Of a DNA stretch of 64,000 bases, positions 23,133-34,900 are shown piece by piece. Positions within the stretch are counted from its first letter, which is position 1; the number at the start of each line of letters is the position of its first letter. A program made the position numbers and the translations under genes. The stretch covers positions 7,688,001 to 7,752,000 of the forward strand of contig CP085825.1 of NCBI GenBank assembly GCA_020809705.1, read 5' to 3'. A model generated the notes under the pieces. That model made no database searches, was not told the origin of the DNA, and saw nothing but the letters and a program-made list of their open reading frames with translations. This DNA comes from Calonectria ilicicola. Lineage: Eukaryota; Ascomycota; Sordariomycetes; Hypocreales; Nectriaceae.

Positions 23133-25570
23133 TCATTGTGGTACGAATACGCCTCCGTCTATGTCGAATCCTGCATTCAAAAACATTGTTGACCATTCTT
23201 GATCATCGGAAAAAAGGTCACCGTAAAGCTGTTCCTCTGAGTACGAATTTCGAGGAAAGGGGCCATCTTCCATTGGGCGCAGCATCTCACTCGATGGATT
23301 TGATCCTCCAGATTCATTTCTCCCGCCTCCCTGATTTAGGTGAATTTGTGCAGCTTCATTCAAATGGACTCTTCTATTATCATCCTCTTGCCGGGTTTCA
23401 GCTAATGTCTGAGGAATGCTCAAGTCCCTTTGTAGAAAGTCCGGCGTGGACCTATCATATGCTCGCAGCGGAATTTGTACAGATTGATGCGCTGGATCTC
23501 CCACGTTATATGTTCCTGATAGCTGGGTTGCATTAATCGAGCCACCTTCTATGGCAGCCATTGATCTCCGTTGTGAGGCCTTTTTGTACTCATGAATAAC
23601 GTTGCTGAGAAAAACGGCTTGTAAGGTGCAAGGGAAATCTGGAGGTGTTGACTGCTGTGCAAAAACACGGTTCGTTGCTTCGATGGTCTTGATTACTTGG
23701 GCCTCATATTCCTGGCGAATAGCAGTGTTGACCAAAAGTAGTAACTGAAATGAAACTTAGTCTTTCATCTGAAAATTGAACCGAAATACACTTTTGTAAC
23801 TATAAGGGGTTACAGAATTTGCGTCCCTGGATGTTCACTGACCTTGATGAGAAAGGCTGCGGCATAAGCCGTCATGGCATGTATTGAATCATGGACAAAA
23901 CTCAACAACGGTGAAAGAGAAGGCTGCGAGACAAGCTCCAACATTTCTAAAGCGCTATTGTAAGTGATCCAAAATGTCTCGGTATCAACTAGCGACGCTC
24001 CAATTGGAGACGATATAGACGCCTGGAGTCTGAAAGAATAGAGTAGAAGCGATAAATGGGCACTGAAAAAATGAACCAGAAAAGAGTGACATATTTCTAT
24101 ACCAATTTGTTTAGATATCATTCTCCAAAGAAAGATAAACAGAGGAAGTGCGATGAATACCTTTGTTTGATAGGACCAATAACCAATGTTTCTTCCACGC
24201 TGTAATCTGTGCGCCAAGCGTTTTAAGAAGTGCACCAACTCGATACGGATGTGTCATGGGAGACGCGGGCCTCTGAGGACTAAACACCTCCAGTATGTCT
24301 GCTGAGGCTAGTCTCAAAGTGACGAGCGCTGCCATTGTAGCATCATTGGAGGTCGCTAGAGGGCTTTTGTACCAGGTATTGACAGACTCGATGAATTTGC
24401 TTCGTTCGATCATCCAAGGTTTACCAGTTTGTAGACTCATACTGATTGAAGTTAGTATTACTAGATGCAGGGTTGCAAAACTAGTCACTAGGATAACTCT
24501 TTTACCTTCGGTCATAGACAAATAAGACGAACCAAGTTCGCTCCACATCACGTTTCTGACGTCGCTCTAACTCCGAGAGAAATTTCGTATCGTCATCTTT
24601 AGCTGATCCCAATTTATGCCAGTTCAACTCCATGCAAAGTCTAATGCAGTAGCCAATTGTCGACCAAGAGCGCGTATCGTCTGGCTGCTTCCAATATGTA
24701 CTCAGAATTATGGCTTGAATCACCTCGGTTGACTTTGTATTCCGCGCAAAGCTATCAATGAATAGCCTTTGAGAGTGGTTTTGTAGCTCTGCGTGTATCG
24801 CAGGATTGAATGCTCTGGTCGAAGCCGCCAGAATTACGGTTAGTAGAAACGGCGACCTCTCTCTTACGTACGAGAACGTGTGCAAGACAGGATCTAAAAT
24901 GCAGACAAACGGGTTTAAACTTTTCATGAAGCTGGAGCAGACACGATTAATCATTGTAAAATCGGTATGCAAGTTTGATTTTGACTCACCCGTCGAAGAG
25001 AGAAGATGCGACGTGATAGGAGACCATTCCATTGCTGATGGGATCATCACCCACTTGTGTTTGAACGTCCTGAGATTTACCAACATCAAGACCTTTTCCG
25101 GTGCTTAGTATATTTTGTAATGAATATTTTCCCTTATTAGCTTCCTTGTTGAGGACGCATTGTGGTTGGAGTCCCTCTGAACTTTCCCAAAAGCCAGGAT
25201 CCAAGTCATTGTTCTCCGCATCTAGCGGTGGAGGATTGGTAGCATTTGCAGCAAAAGATGATGACCCATTGTCGCCCCGAAACCAATTGTCTCTATTCGT
25301 ATTGGCTTCTATAACTTGATCGGTTGCTTTGTCCCCGTCTGGCCTCTGGGGCGCTTGGTCGGCCATGTGATGTCTTGGTATATGTCAACCCAGCGATCTA
25401 CGAAACTCCTTCGCCGAGACTCACCTTTTTGGTTTTCTACCTCGCTTTTTTTGAAAGAAGAGGCAATCCATAGATTTACGAATGCATCTCTCGCACTTAT
25501 CGCTCCCTAATACCAGGCGACATTTCATTTTCACCTTGCGGCATTGCGCACACGCTTTGGAACTACCCAT
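23133..25570 (-). CDS. Zn2Cys6 fungal transcription factor
   Basis: Six exons: complement(23133..23744, 23843..24096, 24161..24441, 24506..24931, 24990..25373, 25425..25570), 700 residues. The zinc cluster lies at the extreme N-terminus: CAQCRKVKMKC, then CERCIRKSMDC, the CX2CX6CX8CX2CX6C pattern, with a basic RGRKPKR linker. The middle region has the fungal-specific factor domain (FMKSLNPFVCILDPVLHTF, YVRERSPFLLTVILAAS, ELNWHKLG, VYDRSMSLQTGKPWM). The C-terminal tail is polar and acidic (EDDNRR, DLFSDDQEWSTMF) and could be an activation domain. The start is the ATG at 25570 just before the zinc cluster. It shares a roughly 720-bp divergent upstream region with the amino-acid permease and may control it and neighbouring genes. 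Confidence 0.9.
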
Positions 25571-26292
25571 TGATAGATTAGCGTGTCTTCTTTTTCCTAA
25601 CCAGTTCAAGCTCTTCCATCATACCTCAAGCGCCCCATTGGCTCATTCGATATTGAATTGGGCGTCATCTTTACGAGCAACCGCTTCCTTCCTGGCACTA
25701 CTACGCGATAATTTGGAAATCCGACTGAAAGACAATGCCACCGGCGTTTTTGACAAGAAATACTCCGCTGTCCTGGTCAATGCGGAGTCATAATCCCTTG
25801 GATTTCCCATGCTAGAAAGGGTTTAGTTCGCTCCACCAAATTATCTTGATAAGATACTACAGGGCAATTGGCTAGCAGTCCTGGGAATGCAACGGCTGGA
25901 GAGCCCTCCATATGACCCAGATGTTTCTTTGAGCAGACAACATTACAATTTTTGGCCAAATTTATTTCGATTACTTGAGAATATGGGCCGTGAAGTGATG
26001 CTGATGATTGCCAATTCTCGTCTTATCAGCGGCAGGGATTGGCGGTTCACACCAGTGAACTGTGCGCCCCCAGCCATTTTCATCGGCGATAAGGCTTGTG
26101 GCCTACCGGATAAAGAAATGACCGGACATTTGACCCAAATCGACCGGCGAAATTCATGGCACACCACCTTGTCCTAGGAATCAAGATAAGGGGCCTGTAA
26201 GTGCAAGCATGGTGCTACTAATATATTTTGCAATCGCGTAACGCTTCGACGTTTTGCACGTTGCCTTGGGATTGGCGCACACGACTCTCAGT
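25571..26292. promoter_or_regulatory. Divergent intergenic promoter region
   Basis: About 720 bp between the start of the Zn2Cys6 regulator (-) and the amino-acid permease (+), so it must hold both promoters. Several short GATAAG/TTATC motifs occur (for example GATAAGAT near 25850, CTTATCAG near 26020 and GATAAGG near 26185), compatible with GATA-factor nitrogen control, but such motifs are frequent by chance. Confidence 0.45.
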
Positions 26293-28277
26293 ATGAAATC
26301 CATTGACAAAACCATAATTTCTGGCGATGCCACTAGTTCGACAGATATGGAGAACGGCGTAGTGGAGGAAATGCCTGGCAAGATGAAAAGAGACCTTTCG
26401 CGACGCCACATCAACATGATTGGTCTGGCGGGCATGATTGTAAGTGGCCATATTAATCACCATGCAATTTGGAAATCATCGTCTAATTTTCTGTTTGTAA
26501 AGGGAACAGGTCTGTTTTTAGCATCTGGTCAAGCGCTTGCAACTGCCGGTCCCGTTGGCGCGCTCTTTGGATATCTTCTCATGAGTTTCTTGACGGCTTC
26601 TGTCGCATTGTCTACCGGGGAACTGTCTGCTTTTTCGCCTGTGACAGGAGGTTTTATTAGGCACGCAACCTATTTTGTTCAGCCTGCTCTTGGCGCAGCT
26701 ACAGGATGGAATTATTGTAAGTTCAATCTTGACTTCAGCTTCATTTTAGAGAAAGCCAGTAACTAATATGCTCTGCTTTTGCGCAGGGTACATGATGGCA
26801 ATTACTGGGCCGGCAGAAATCAGTGCAGCAGCCACTCTCATCAATTTCTGGCAGCCTGGAGTTAACCCCGCGGTCTGGTATACCATCTTCATCGTTCTCA
26901 TTGTTATCATGAGCTTTTGTGGAGTCAGAGTTTATGGCGAGGTAAGTAATTTGATTGATGTGTCCGTCAACAGTCAAGCCGTTCAAACCATCTGACTTCA
27001 AGGCAACCAGTCCGAGGTCTTCTTTTCCATGCTCAAAATTCTTTTAATTGTTGGCCTCATCCTCGCCGGTATCATCGTCAACGCTGGTGGCTCGCCAAGC
27101 GGTGAGTATATTGGCTTCCGTTACTGGAAAGATCCGGGTCCCTTCAATGAGTACCTTGTCGATGGGAATACAGGCAAGTTTCTTGGGTTCTTCAGCACCC
27201 TCATCTCCGCAGCCTACGCCTTCGGAAACATCCAAGTTGTCGCTTTGGCTGGTGCTGAAACCCAAAATCCACGAAAGCTGATTCCTGATGCCATGAAAAT
27301 GACTTTCTGGCGCATCATTGTATTCTACGTAATAAGCATGTTTGTTGTCGGCCTTCTTGTGTAAGAAATCACCGCCTGAATTGATCACACCAGTAGCCTT
27401 GGTCTAACTAAGTTATAGGCCATCCAACGACCCGAATCTCGGTAACTCCACTGGCACAGCGCAGCAAAGCCCATTCGTCATCGCATTTGAAAAAGCCGGA
27501 ATCCATACTCTACCGTCCATTATAAACGCAGTTTTGGTAACTTCGGCGTTCAGCTGTGGTGCTGCAGTTGTGTTTTTGGCCTCACGGGTGATTTACGGAC
27601 TTGCTGAGGAGGGTCAAGCACCCCGCGTGTTCCTGAAGACGAATAGATTCGGCACTCCTTATGTCGCTGTCATGGTTTCCATTCTATTCCTTCCCTTAGT
27701 GTACCTCAGCTTGGGAAGCAATTCGTCAGTTGCCTTTGGGTGGTTTGTCAACATTGCCACGGTTGCCGCTCTCATCTCGTGGCTCATTATTGAGGTAACC
27801 TTCCTGCGGTTCTTCTACGCCTTAAAAGTGCAAGGAATCAGCCGAGATCGTAAGTATTCAAAATATTCTAATTTTTCCCCGTCGGTCTCTAACCAAGTCA
27901 TTTGAAGGTCTCCCTTACAAAAGTCCTTTCCAGCCATACATGGCATGGATAACAGCAGTTGTGCTCTCAATCATTATTTTGTTTTCTGGCTATAGTGTTT
28001 TTCTTTCTCATCATTGGGATACTGATACATTTCTTGTTTCATACCTCGGCATTCCGATCTTTTTATGTGAGTTTTGAAATACGTGGCAACTACTTGACAA
28101 GTCATGATGCTGACATGAATTCCTACCCCAGTTCTTTGGGCGGGCGCGTTTATATTTTTGCGTACTCCCATTATCCCACTGAAGGAAATTGATCTATCCG
28201 AGATTGAAGTTATCGAGAATGAGAGGCAATCTGAGCATTGTGAAGAACCTTTACCTTGGTATAGGGTCCTGGGCTAA
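26293..28277 (+). CDS. Amino-acid permease (APC superfamily, YAT type)
   Basis: Seven exons: 26293..26439, 26503..26716, 26787..26941, 27011..27360, 27419..27849, 27908..28066, 28132..28277, 533 residues. The start is the only ATG before the conserved LSRRHINMIGLAGMIGTGLFLASG, which is recreated by removing an in-frame 63-bp intron. Other family blocks are GALFGYLLMSF, FVQPALGAATGWNYW, ESEVFFSMLKI, AAYAFGNIQVVALAGAET, SRVIYGLAEEGQAP and a final PYKSPFQPYMAW. About twelve membrane helices are expected. It should carry one or more amino acids across the plasma membrane with protons; specificity is not readable. It is transcribed divergently from the Zn2Cys6 regulator, which suggests shared control. 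Confidence 0.9.
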
Positions 28278-29147
28278 AGAAGTTTGTTTTGAAGGTGCAG
28301 ACTCCATAATAAATGGCATCGCAATATGTTACCGTAGCATATAATTTTGTGAATTGGTCATATCCACACTATTCATTTACTATTACCTAGACTAATGCCT
28401 CATAAATACGCTACGGTTGGTGCTCCAGCTCGACGGACTCTCTTCCTTCCCCTGACCCATTTTCTGAAAATCTTGGACCGGAACCTCGACCCTCATGTTG
28501 TTGTGGCTGTGGAGTTTCTCAAGTTGATTCTTGACAGAACCAAGCCTAAAGGCCTGCTGCACGATCGCCAAATGACTATGTAGGGCGCGCCTAACAACAA
28601 CAATTGGGGTTATACCGCAATGGAGCTCCACTTTAGTAAATTTACAGACCATTACACCCCGGAGCCCTTTCGAAAAATCCCCATGCAAGCATCACTTGCT
28701 TGTCGTTTTCAGCCCATCCCCCGCCCCACGCTTGTCAGCAAGTTGCATTAGCCCCATTTTGACCTAATTGAAGCAAAACGGCAACCAAGGATAAATCGAG
28801 TAGGAATGTATAAAATGCAGCTGTAGGGGATACAGACTCTGAGTCAAGGAAGAAGATGATTTACTGCGCAGCCCAGAAGAGTAATCCTCGTTAGTTCATA
28901 CTTCATGAATTGTCCGAATTGTCTTGCGGTGAGGAAGATTCGGCGCTGTTCCAGTGCACGGGCCATACAAGACCTTAACAGAGTTGAAGAAACCCTTTCA
29001 AAAAGAAAAGATTAGGCGGGTTTTTTTTTAAAAGAAAAAAGAAAAAGGAACCTGTGCATATTACCAGACTAAATACTGTTGCATTGTCTAAAATTGGACA
29101 CATTGGGGGTGCTTGTCTTGGTGCAGTCCCTCCTTCGCTTCTGTATG

Positions 29148-29170
29148 CCTCCGAGTCACCGCGTCGGAGG
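29148..29170. promoter_or_regulatory. Perfect inverted repeat with CCG/CGG half-sites
   Basis: CCTCCGA and TCGGAGG flank a 9-base spacer. Everted CCG/CGG pairs of this kind are bound by some Zn2Cys6 dimers. It lies 34 bp from the second palindrome and about 830 bp upstream of the homocitrate-synthase-like start. A binding role is inference. Confidence 0.35.
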
Positions 29171-29201
29171 TCCGCCGAAACTCGAAAACAACAATGAGTC
29201 A

Positions 29202-29226
29202 GTGGCGGTAAAGGGAGTACCGCCAC
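29202..29226. promoter_or_regulatory. Perfect inverted repeat containing CGG-N11-CCG
   Basis: GTGGCGGTA and TACCGCCAC flank a 7-base spacer, placing CGG and CCG half-sites 11 bases apart. This is the spacing of the classical Gal4 site, recognised by a Zn2Cys6 dimer. A Zn2Cys6 regulator is encoded 4 kb away. A regulatory role is inference. Confidence 0.4.
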
Positions 29227-30002
29227 ATCCACTTGGTTGATGATCAATGGACTTGCAGATCAATGAAACAAGTGCATACTAATGTCTGAAAGTTTAGATG
29301 TTCAAATGATCCTAGTCGCAATCCAGGCCTTCTACTTTGGTGACTCACGGCGCAAACCCCAGCCATCTTCGGTTGTGCTAGCCCAAGTCGGAGACACTTT
29401 CCTTTCAAACCGCAAGATGGCTGTCCTTTATTGAACATAATAGTATTCACATCTGCTACGAGCACACAAAGAAATACATTTATCCAATGAGCCCATTTGT
29501 GAAAAAAAGAAAAAGAGTTCAGATTGATTGTATGATGAAGTTGGAACAGTACAAGTCTTAAATGAAAAATGTACCCATTGATCACTTTCAATACAAACAC
29601 TGCCTATTTGAAGACCGCTTCCAGCCAAAGAGATAGATCAATGCTGTTGGTGAAGCTTCCAAAGGGGCATAGTCTGCTAAAACGCAGATGGCGTAGCTAA
29701 ATTTCTCCTCGATACCCATGCATTTCGTTTTAGTCAAATTATGAATTGATTGCGCTATAGCCAAAATATTTAGCCCGATCTCGGATTGACTTCTGACCCG
29801 CAGATGCATAAAAGTTTGTGTCACAAAATATTGCCAAGATTCGCTTTGGAGTCGTAGTGACTCATCAAGGTGGTGTCAAGTTAAAAGGGTAGAGAAATCT
29901 CTCTCCCTAGTCAGGAATTCTCAGCAATCTCGAAAACCAAGTTCCTGAACACATCACAAAGCCTTACCTGCCGACGGTTTTTTGAATGCGGCAACAGACG
30001 AC

Positions 30003-31494
30003 ATGTCCACCTCCGACAATCCAATTTCCCACCACACCAGCCATACCATGGGCAATGGTGCTAGCAGCAGCAACAGTGGCGATAATTGCAATGGAGCAAA
30101 TTCAGTCGGTCATCATACGAGCCATACAATGGGGAATGGCGCCAGCAGCAGCGAGACTGGCGCGCGGAGGGGGGCGGAGGCTGCGAATGACAACGGTAAG
30201 ATGCTGTTTATTCTTCCCCCTTGATTTTTTCTTCTATTTCATCATGGTTTCTAATGCTTCTTTTCTTCAGAGTCTATTCGCAACGCTCTGGAAGCCCCCC
30301 TAACCACTCCTCCCGACGGCCGACAAAATCTGAACAATCCTGACACTCTTTGCGAGTCACTCGAATCCGATGAAGATAGCACAGTAGGCGTCCCCACGCC
30401 ATGCTCTTCTGCAGACAGCGTCTCGAATGAAAATGATCATCCTGGCCCGGGAGCTCTCCCCTGCACCCTCCCTTCGCACATCTCTGGCAACCTCGCCAAC
30501 TTCAGTCTCATCGACACCACCCTCCGCGAGGGTGAACAATTTGCCACTGCTCAGTTTAGTACCGCGGAGAAAATTGAAATCGCAAAGGCTTTGGACGCCG
30601 TCGGAGTGGAATACGTAAGATGACAATTTTTCGGTGGGAATATTGCCCCAGGCTGACCTTGCTCAAGCTCGAATTGACGTCGCCCATCGTCTCACCGCGA
30701 TCCAAAACCGATTGTGAGGCTATTTGCAAGCTGGGTCTCAAGGCGAAGGTACGCAATAATTGATTCATACAAGTTTTTGGCTAACAAACCTATAGATTTT
30801 GTGTCACATTCGCTGCCACATGGACGATGCCCGACTTGCGGTTGAAACTGGCGTTGATGGAGTGTATGTCATTCATGTAACAGTTTTACTCACGATTAAT
30901 CTCTAACAATGGCACAGAAATCTATTCATGGGTACTTCCACTAGGCTAATGCAGCACTCCCATGGAAAGGACCTAGATTGGATCGCTGGGAAAGCTGGAG
31001 AAGTCATCAACTATCTCAAGTCCCACAATGTTGCGATCCGCTTCTCCGGAGAGGATTCGTTTCGGTCCAATTTTGACGATATACTCCAGCTTTATTCAAA
31101 AGTCCACAAGCTTGGAGCAACACGGGTTGGAATTGCCGATACCGTAGGCTGTGCTACGCCGATAGAGGTTTTTGAGAAGGTTTCGATTATCCGTAACACT
31201 CTGGGCTGTGAAGTTGAGACACACTTCCACAATGACACGGGATGTGCCATTGCAAATGCCTACACTGCTCTGGAAGCTGGAGCAACCCACATTGACGTCA
31301 CGGTCCTTGGAATTGGCGAGCGTAATGGCATCACGCCCTTGCAGGGATTCTTGAAGTCCTTGATGCCTGTCAGCCGCGAATATATACTGAAAAAGTATAA
31401 TGTTGAGAAGCTGGCTTACCTCGACAATTTGGTAGCACAAATTGTCGGGGTGGATATTCCATACAACAGTTTGACGATTCCTGTCGAAGCTTGA
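30003..31494 (+). CDS. Homocitrate-synthase-like acyltransferase, N-extended and C-terminally short
   Basis: Five exons: 30003..30195, 30271..30614, 30668..30748, 30796..30863, 30918..31494, 420 residues. From about residue 140 it follows homocitrate synthase: [65 protein letters not shown] and the metal-binding [15 protein letters not shown], then [11 protein letters not shown]. These residues support acetyl-CoA plus 2-oxo acid condensation, as in the first step of fungal lysine synthesis. Two features are unusual. The N-terminus has about 140 extra polar residues, including a duplicated [14 protein letters not shown]. The protein stops right after the barrel ([14 protein letters not shown]), without the C-terminal subdomain of about 100 residues present in housekeeping homocitrate synthases; no continuation was found downstream. 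It is probably a specialised paralogue. Confidence 0.8.
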
Positions 31495-31907
31495 TTGTCG
31501 TAGCTCGGTGTCAAGATAGCTATTTTGGTGCAATTAGTGCCATCTTTTTTATCCCTTGTTTCGAATTGGAACGATGCTTTCTAATTGAATAATATATTCT
31601 GGTAAACTAAATAAGATGTGTCTTGTGTCTATTGAGTAATAAAGCTCTAGCTCAGGTCCTCTTGTTTTGCTACGACGAGCTATTCCATGATGATGTTGTT
31701 TTTAAATCCGAGTAAACCCAGGTACTAGCTGCTGAGGACACATTTCGGTGTTTGGGAATAAATAATACATAGAATCTTGAGAGAACAGTAATCATACCCA
31801 GATCATGTTTAAGTACTAGCTAATTGTACCTGCAATATTCGCCATATTATCTTCCACTGAGGGACAAATTCCAAACAAGCACAAGATTTCATCTCTTCCC
31901 CTTCGTT
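31495..31907. other. Intergenic spacer between convergent genes
   Basis: AT-rich 3' regions of the homocitrate-synthase-like gene (+) and the NACHT-pseudokinase gene (-). No gene seen. Confidence 0.4.
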
Positions 31908-34900
31908 TCAAATATCTTTGCTAAGCTCTTTCAGTGTCTCTGCAACTTCAAATGCAGTTGCTCTGTCTTTTGGATGTGTAACCAACATCCGTGCTTCAAT
32001 AAAAGCCAATACCTTTTGAAGGTAAGTGCCACATTTCTCCTGTTGACGAAGTAGTCCTATCCATTCGATAACTTCTGGATCAACTATAAAGGCCCCACTC
32101 TCAGCTTTCATAAAGAACCTTTTCCCACAATACGGTTCGGATCTCGTGTTAGACTCCTCATAAATACGATGCAAATAGTTCCAACCCATCAGGTACCATG
32201 TAATAAATTCTATCCACACACAAGCCAGCGACCAGATGTCGGCCGTTTTTCCAATTTTTAGCTTTTTTGAATTTCTTTCTTTTCGGATGGCATGAACCTC
32301 TGGGGATAAACAATCAAAAGTCAGTCTCGACGGCCTGCCAATGTTGAAATTGGACAGCATCAATAATGCTCCATCGGCTTGGTCTCCGCCTTTGTGAAAC
32401 CAAAATATTTTCTCAGGTGAAATATCACCTTGTAGAAGGAGAGACGGTTTTAGCCTATGCTTCCTGATGTTATCTGCATGTCGAGCCCTTTTTTCGTTTT
32501 TGTGAATAATTGAAAGGGAATCAGCCAGTCCCCAAAACTGAGAAGCTAGCCATTTGATTGAGAAATTTCCAGCCTCTCCCCCATCCTCGAATAAAGTCCA
32601 CAGATCTCGTAAATTTCCTCGGGGCCATGGAAATACGAGGTAAAATTCCAACGATTCCTTTGTCTTGTCACCTATACTGATTGTGAATAACAAGGGCATA
32701 ATATTTGGGTTTCGATGACTCTCATTATTCAATAACTTCCAGGCATAGACCTCTGACAAAAATATTTTGCTGATTGTCTTTCTCCGATTAATGTGTTGCT
32801 TTAGTACATAAAAATCAGAGTCGTGCCGTAACTAAATTTTGTTAACGAATGGCTCGGAAAAGAGGTATATCAGACTTACAGGGAAATCTTCAGTTCGGCA
32901 AAAGTGGTGACTGAGCACAATTTTACAGATAATGCTGTTGCGTGTCTCGGTCATGAATTCCCCATTAATAAATGGTAAAGAGAACCTGTATTCATCAAAC
33001 CTGTAATGATAAATCTGGCCTTGTGGTCTAGCAAAATATATTTTTTGGAAGCGGTGTTGAAACAACTCGAAAAGAAACAGCTTCTGAATCCCCCAACCTT
33101 TGGGTCCCCAGTTCTTGGTTTTATTGGTGTTAAAGGCATGAGATCCCCTATTTTCATCCCATTCCAAGCTTAATGGTAAACTTGAGTCGTTAATATCCTG
33201 TTTTATGAATTCCAAGATGGATTCAACTTTTTCAATATATATCAAAATCACGAAAATTGTACGAAAGCCATTGAATATTCTAGGGGCAAATTGAATATCC
33301 ATTCCTGCTTCTGTAATCAACTCTTCAATTGTAGATAAACTGATGATTCTCCAAATTGCATCGAGTGGTAATATGGGATTTGTGTTTACTGATATGTATT
33401 CTTCATCAAGAGCACTGGCCACTTGCCAAAGTTTAGACTCATCAGAGTTTGGTTCGAATGGAAACGCAGTTGGAGTCTTGCCCCGATTATTCTTAATCCA
33501 AACGCTCATGCCACCATCCAAACAGTAGTTTAGAGTTGGTTTATTCTCAATGAAATCGCGAATTTGAATATAATTTTTGTTCTTAGCCTCCTCACTTATA
33601 AGCCTGTCTGTATGCGTGACTGAAATGATGGAAACCCAGGAGCAAAGATCTTCAGCTTCAGCCCATTCACGTAATGTTGTATCATTTGATATCTGCTCAT
33701 CCAGACAAACCCATCGTTCCCAAAGGCCTCCGTCACGCAGACGCAAAACAATACTCATGGGGCTTGTGCCCTCATTTTCAGCGAATCGTGCATATATACG
33801 GAACGTTTCCAAAATGCAGATAAGAAAATTGGGATCGACTGTTAACTTGGTCCCATTCCCGCTTGCATGCGTATCGGATCTTTTTCTTGAATCGAGGCTT
33901 TGGGGACCGTTTTGTAAACCATCCATATTCCCGAGTGCTAATTTTGAAAGGCGAAAATTCTCCATTTCCTTTGATGTTTTCTCTCGTAGTAGAAGATTAG
34001 CTCTTGTGAGAACAGGCTCAAAATTACCTTCCATCGATTCTATAGAGACCTTATCCACATCTATTGTGGCTTTGGGATATTCCTCAGTATCGGATGACGA
34101 CCCTCTGGAGACATTGCGTACGTGAGTTGAGCGAGCCGAAGAAAAGCTTCGAACACTGGTACCTCTTGAACACGATTCCCACCTTTCATCTGAATATACA
34201 GATGAGACAGAGGCTGAAGGTGACTTGTTGGTTTTTCTGGCAGCGACTAGGCCATCTAAATCAGATATTTGTATGTAGTCGAGGCATGTATGCATAATAT
34301 TAACATATCCGTTGCCAATAGTGTTATTTTTTCCAGTAGGGTCGAGAATCAAGTAACCATCCTTGCGGATAAAGAATTCCCTGACAGATTGATGAATAAC
34401 GGTCACAATTCTTGTTCCCCCAGTGTCAGAAACAAGTGACCCAGCAGCGCCTATAATTGAACCCTCAGTCCCAAGATCTCTATCCATATCTTCAGATACG
34501 GGAATTACTTCAGCTAGTCCTAGAGAGATATCTCTAATCTGGCTTTCCAATTCACCATAGTCATTGGTATGATACTTGGATCCTGGAATGTCACTAAGAG
34601 ACCTTGGTATCGAACGCGATATGAATGGTAAAATATAGCGCCATTCGCAAAGACGAAGGTTATGGCCAAGAATAACCCATTGAAAAAAACGTAAAGTTAC
34701 ATCTCGGTCTTCTGCTCTCCTCAACTGCAATCTAAAGAGATCTTCAAGGTCAAGTTGTACATTAGATAATGTATTCTCAATGAATTCGATAGTTCTTCCC
34801 TTATTAAGGTCGCTCAAAAGGATATCAACGACCAGAGCGACCCACAAGAAAATGCCAGCAGAATTCTCAACAATCTTTTCTTTTATTGTATTGAAATTAT

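Larger units (their letters stand above)
28278..30002. other. Long intergenic region upstream of the homocitrate-synthase-like gene
   Basis: About 1.7 kb with no convincing gene. It holds two perfect palindromes with CGG/CCG half-sites (29148-29170 and 29202-29226), listed separately. A poly-T/poly-A tract lies near 29018-29045. Confidence 0.45.
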
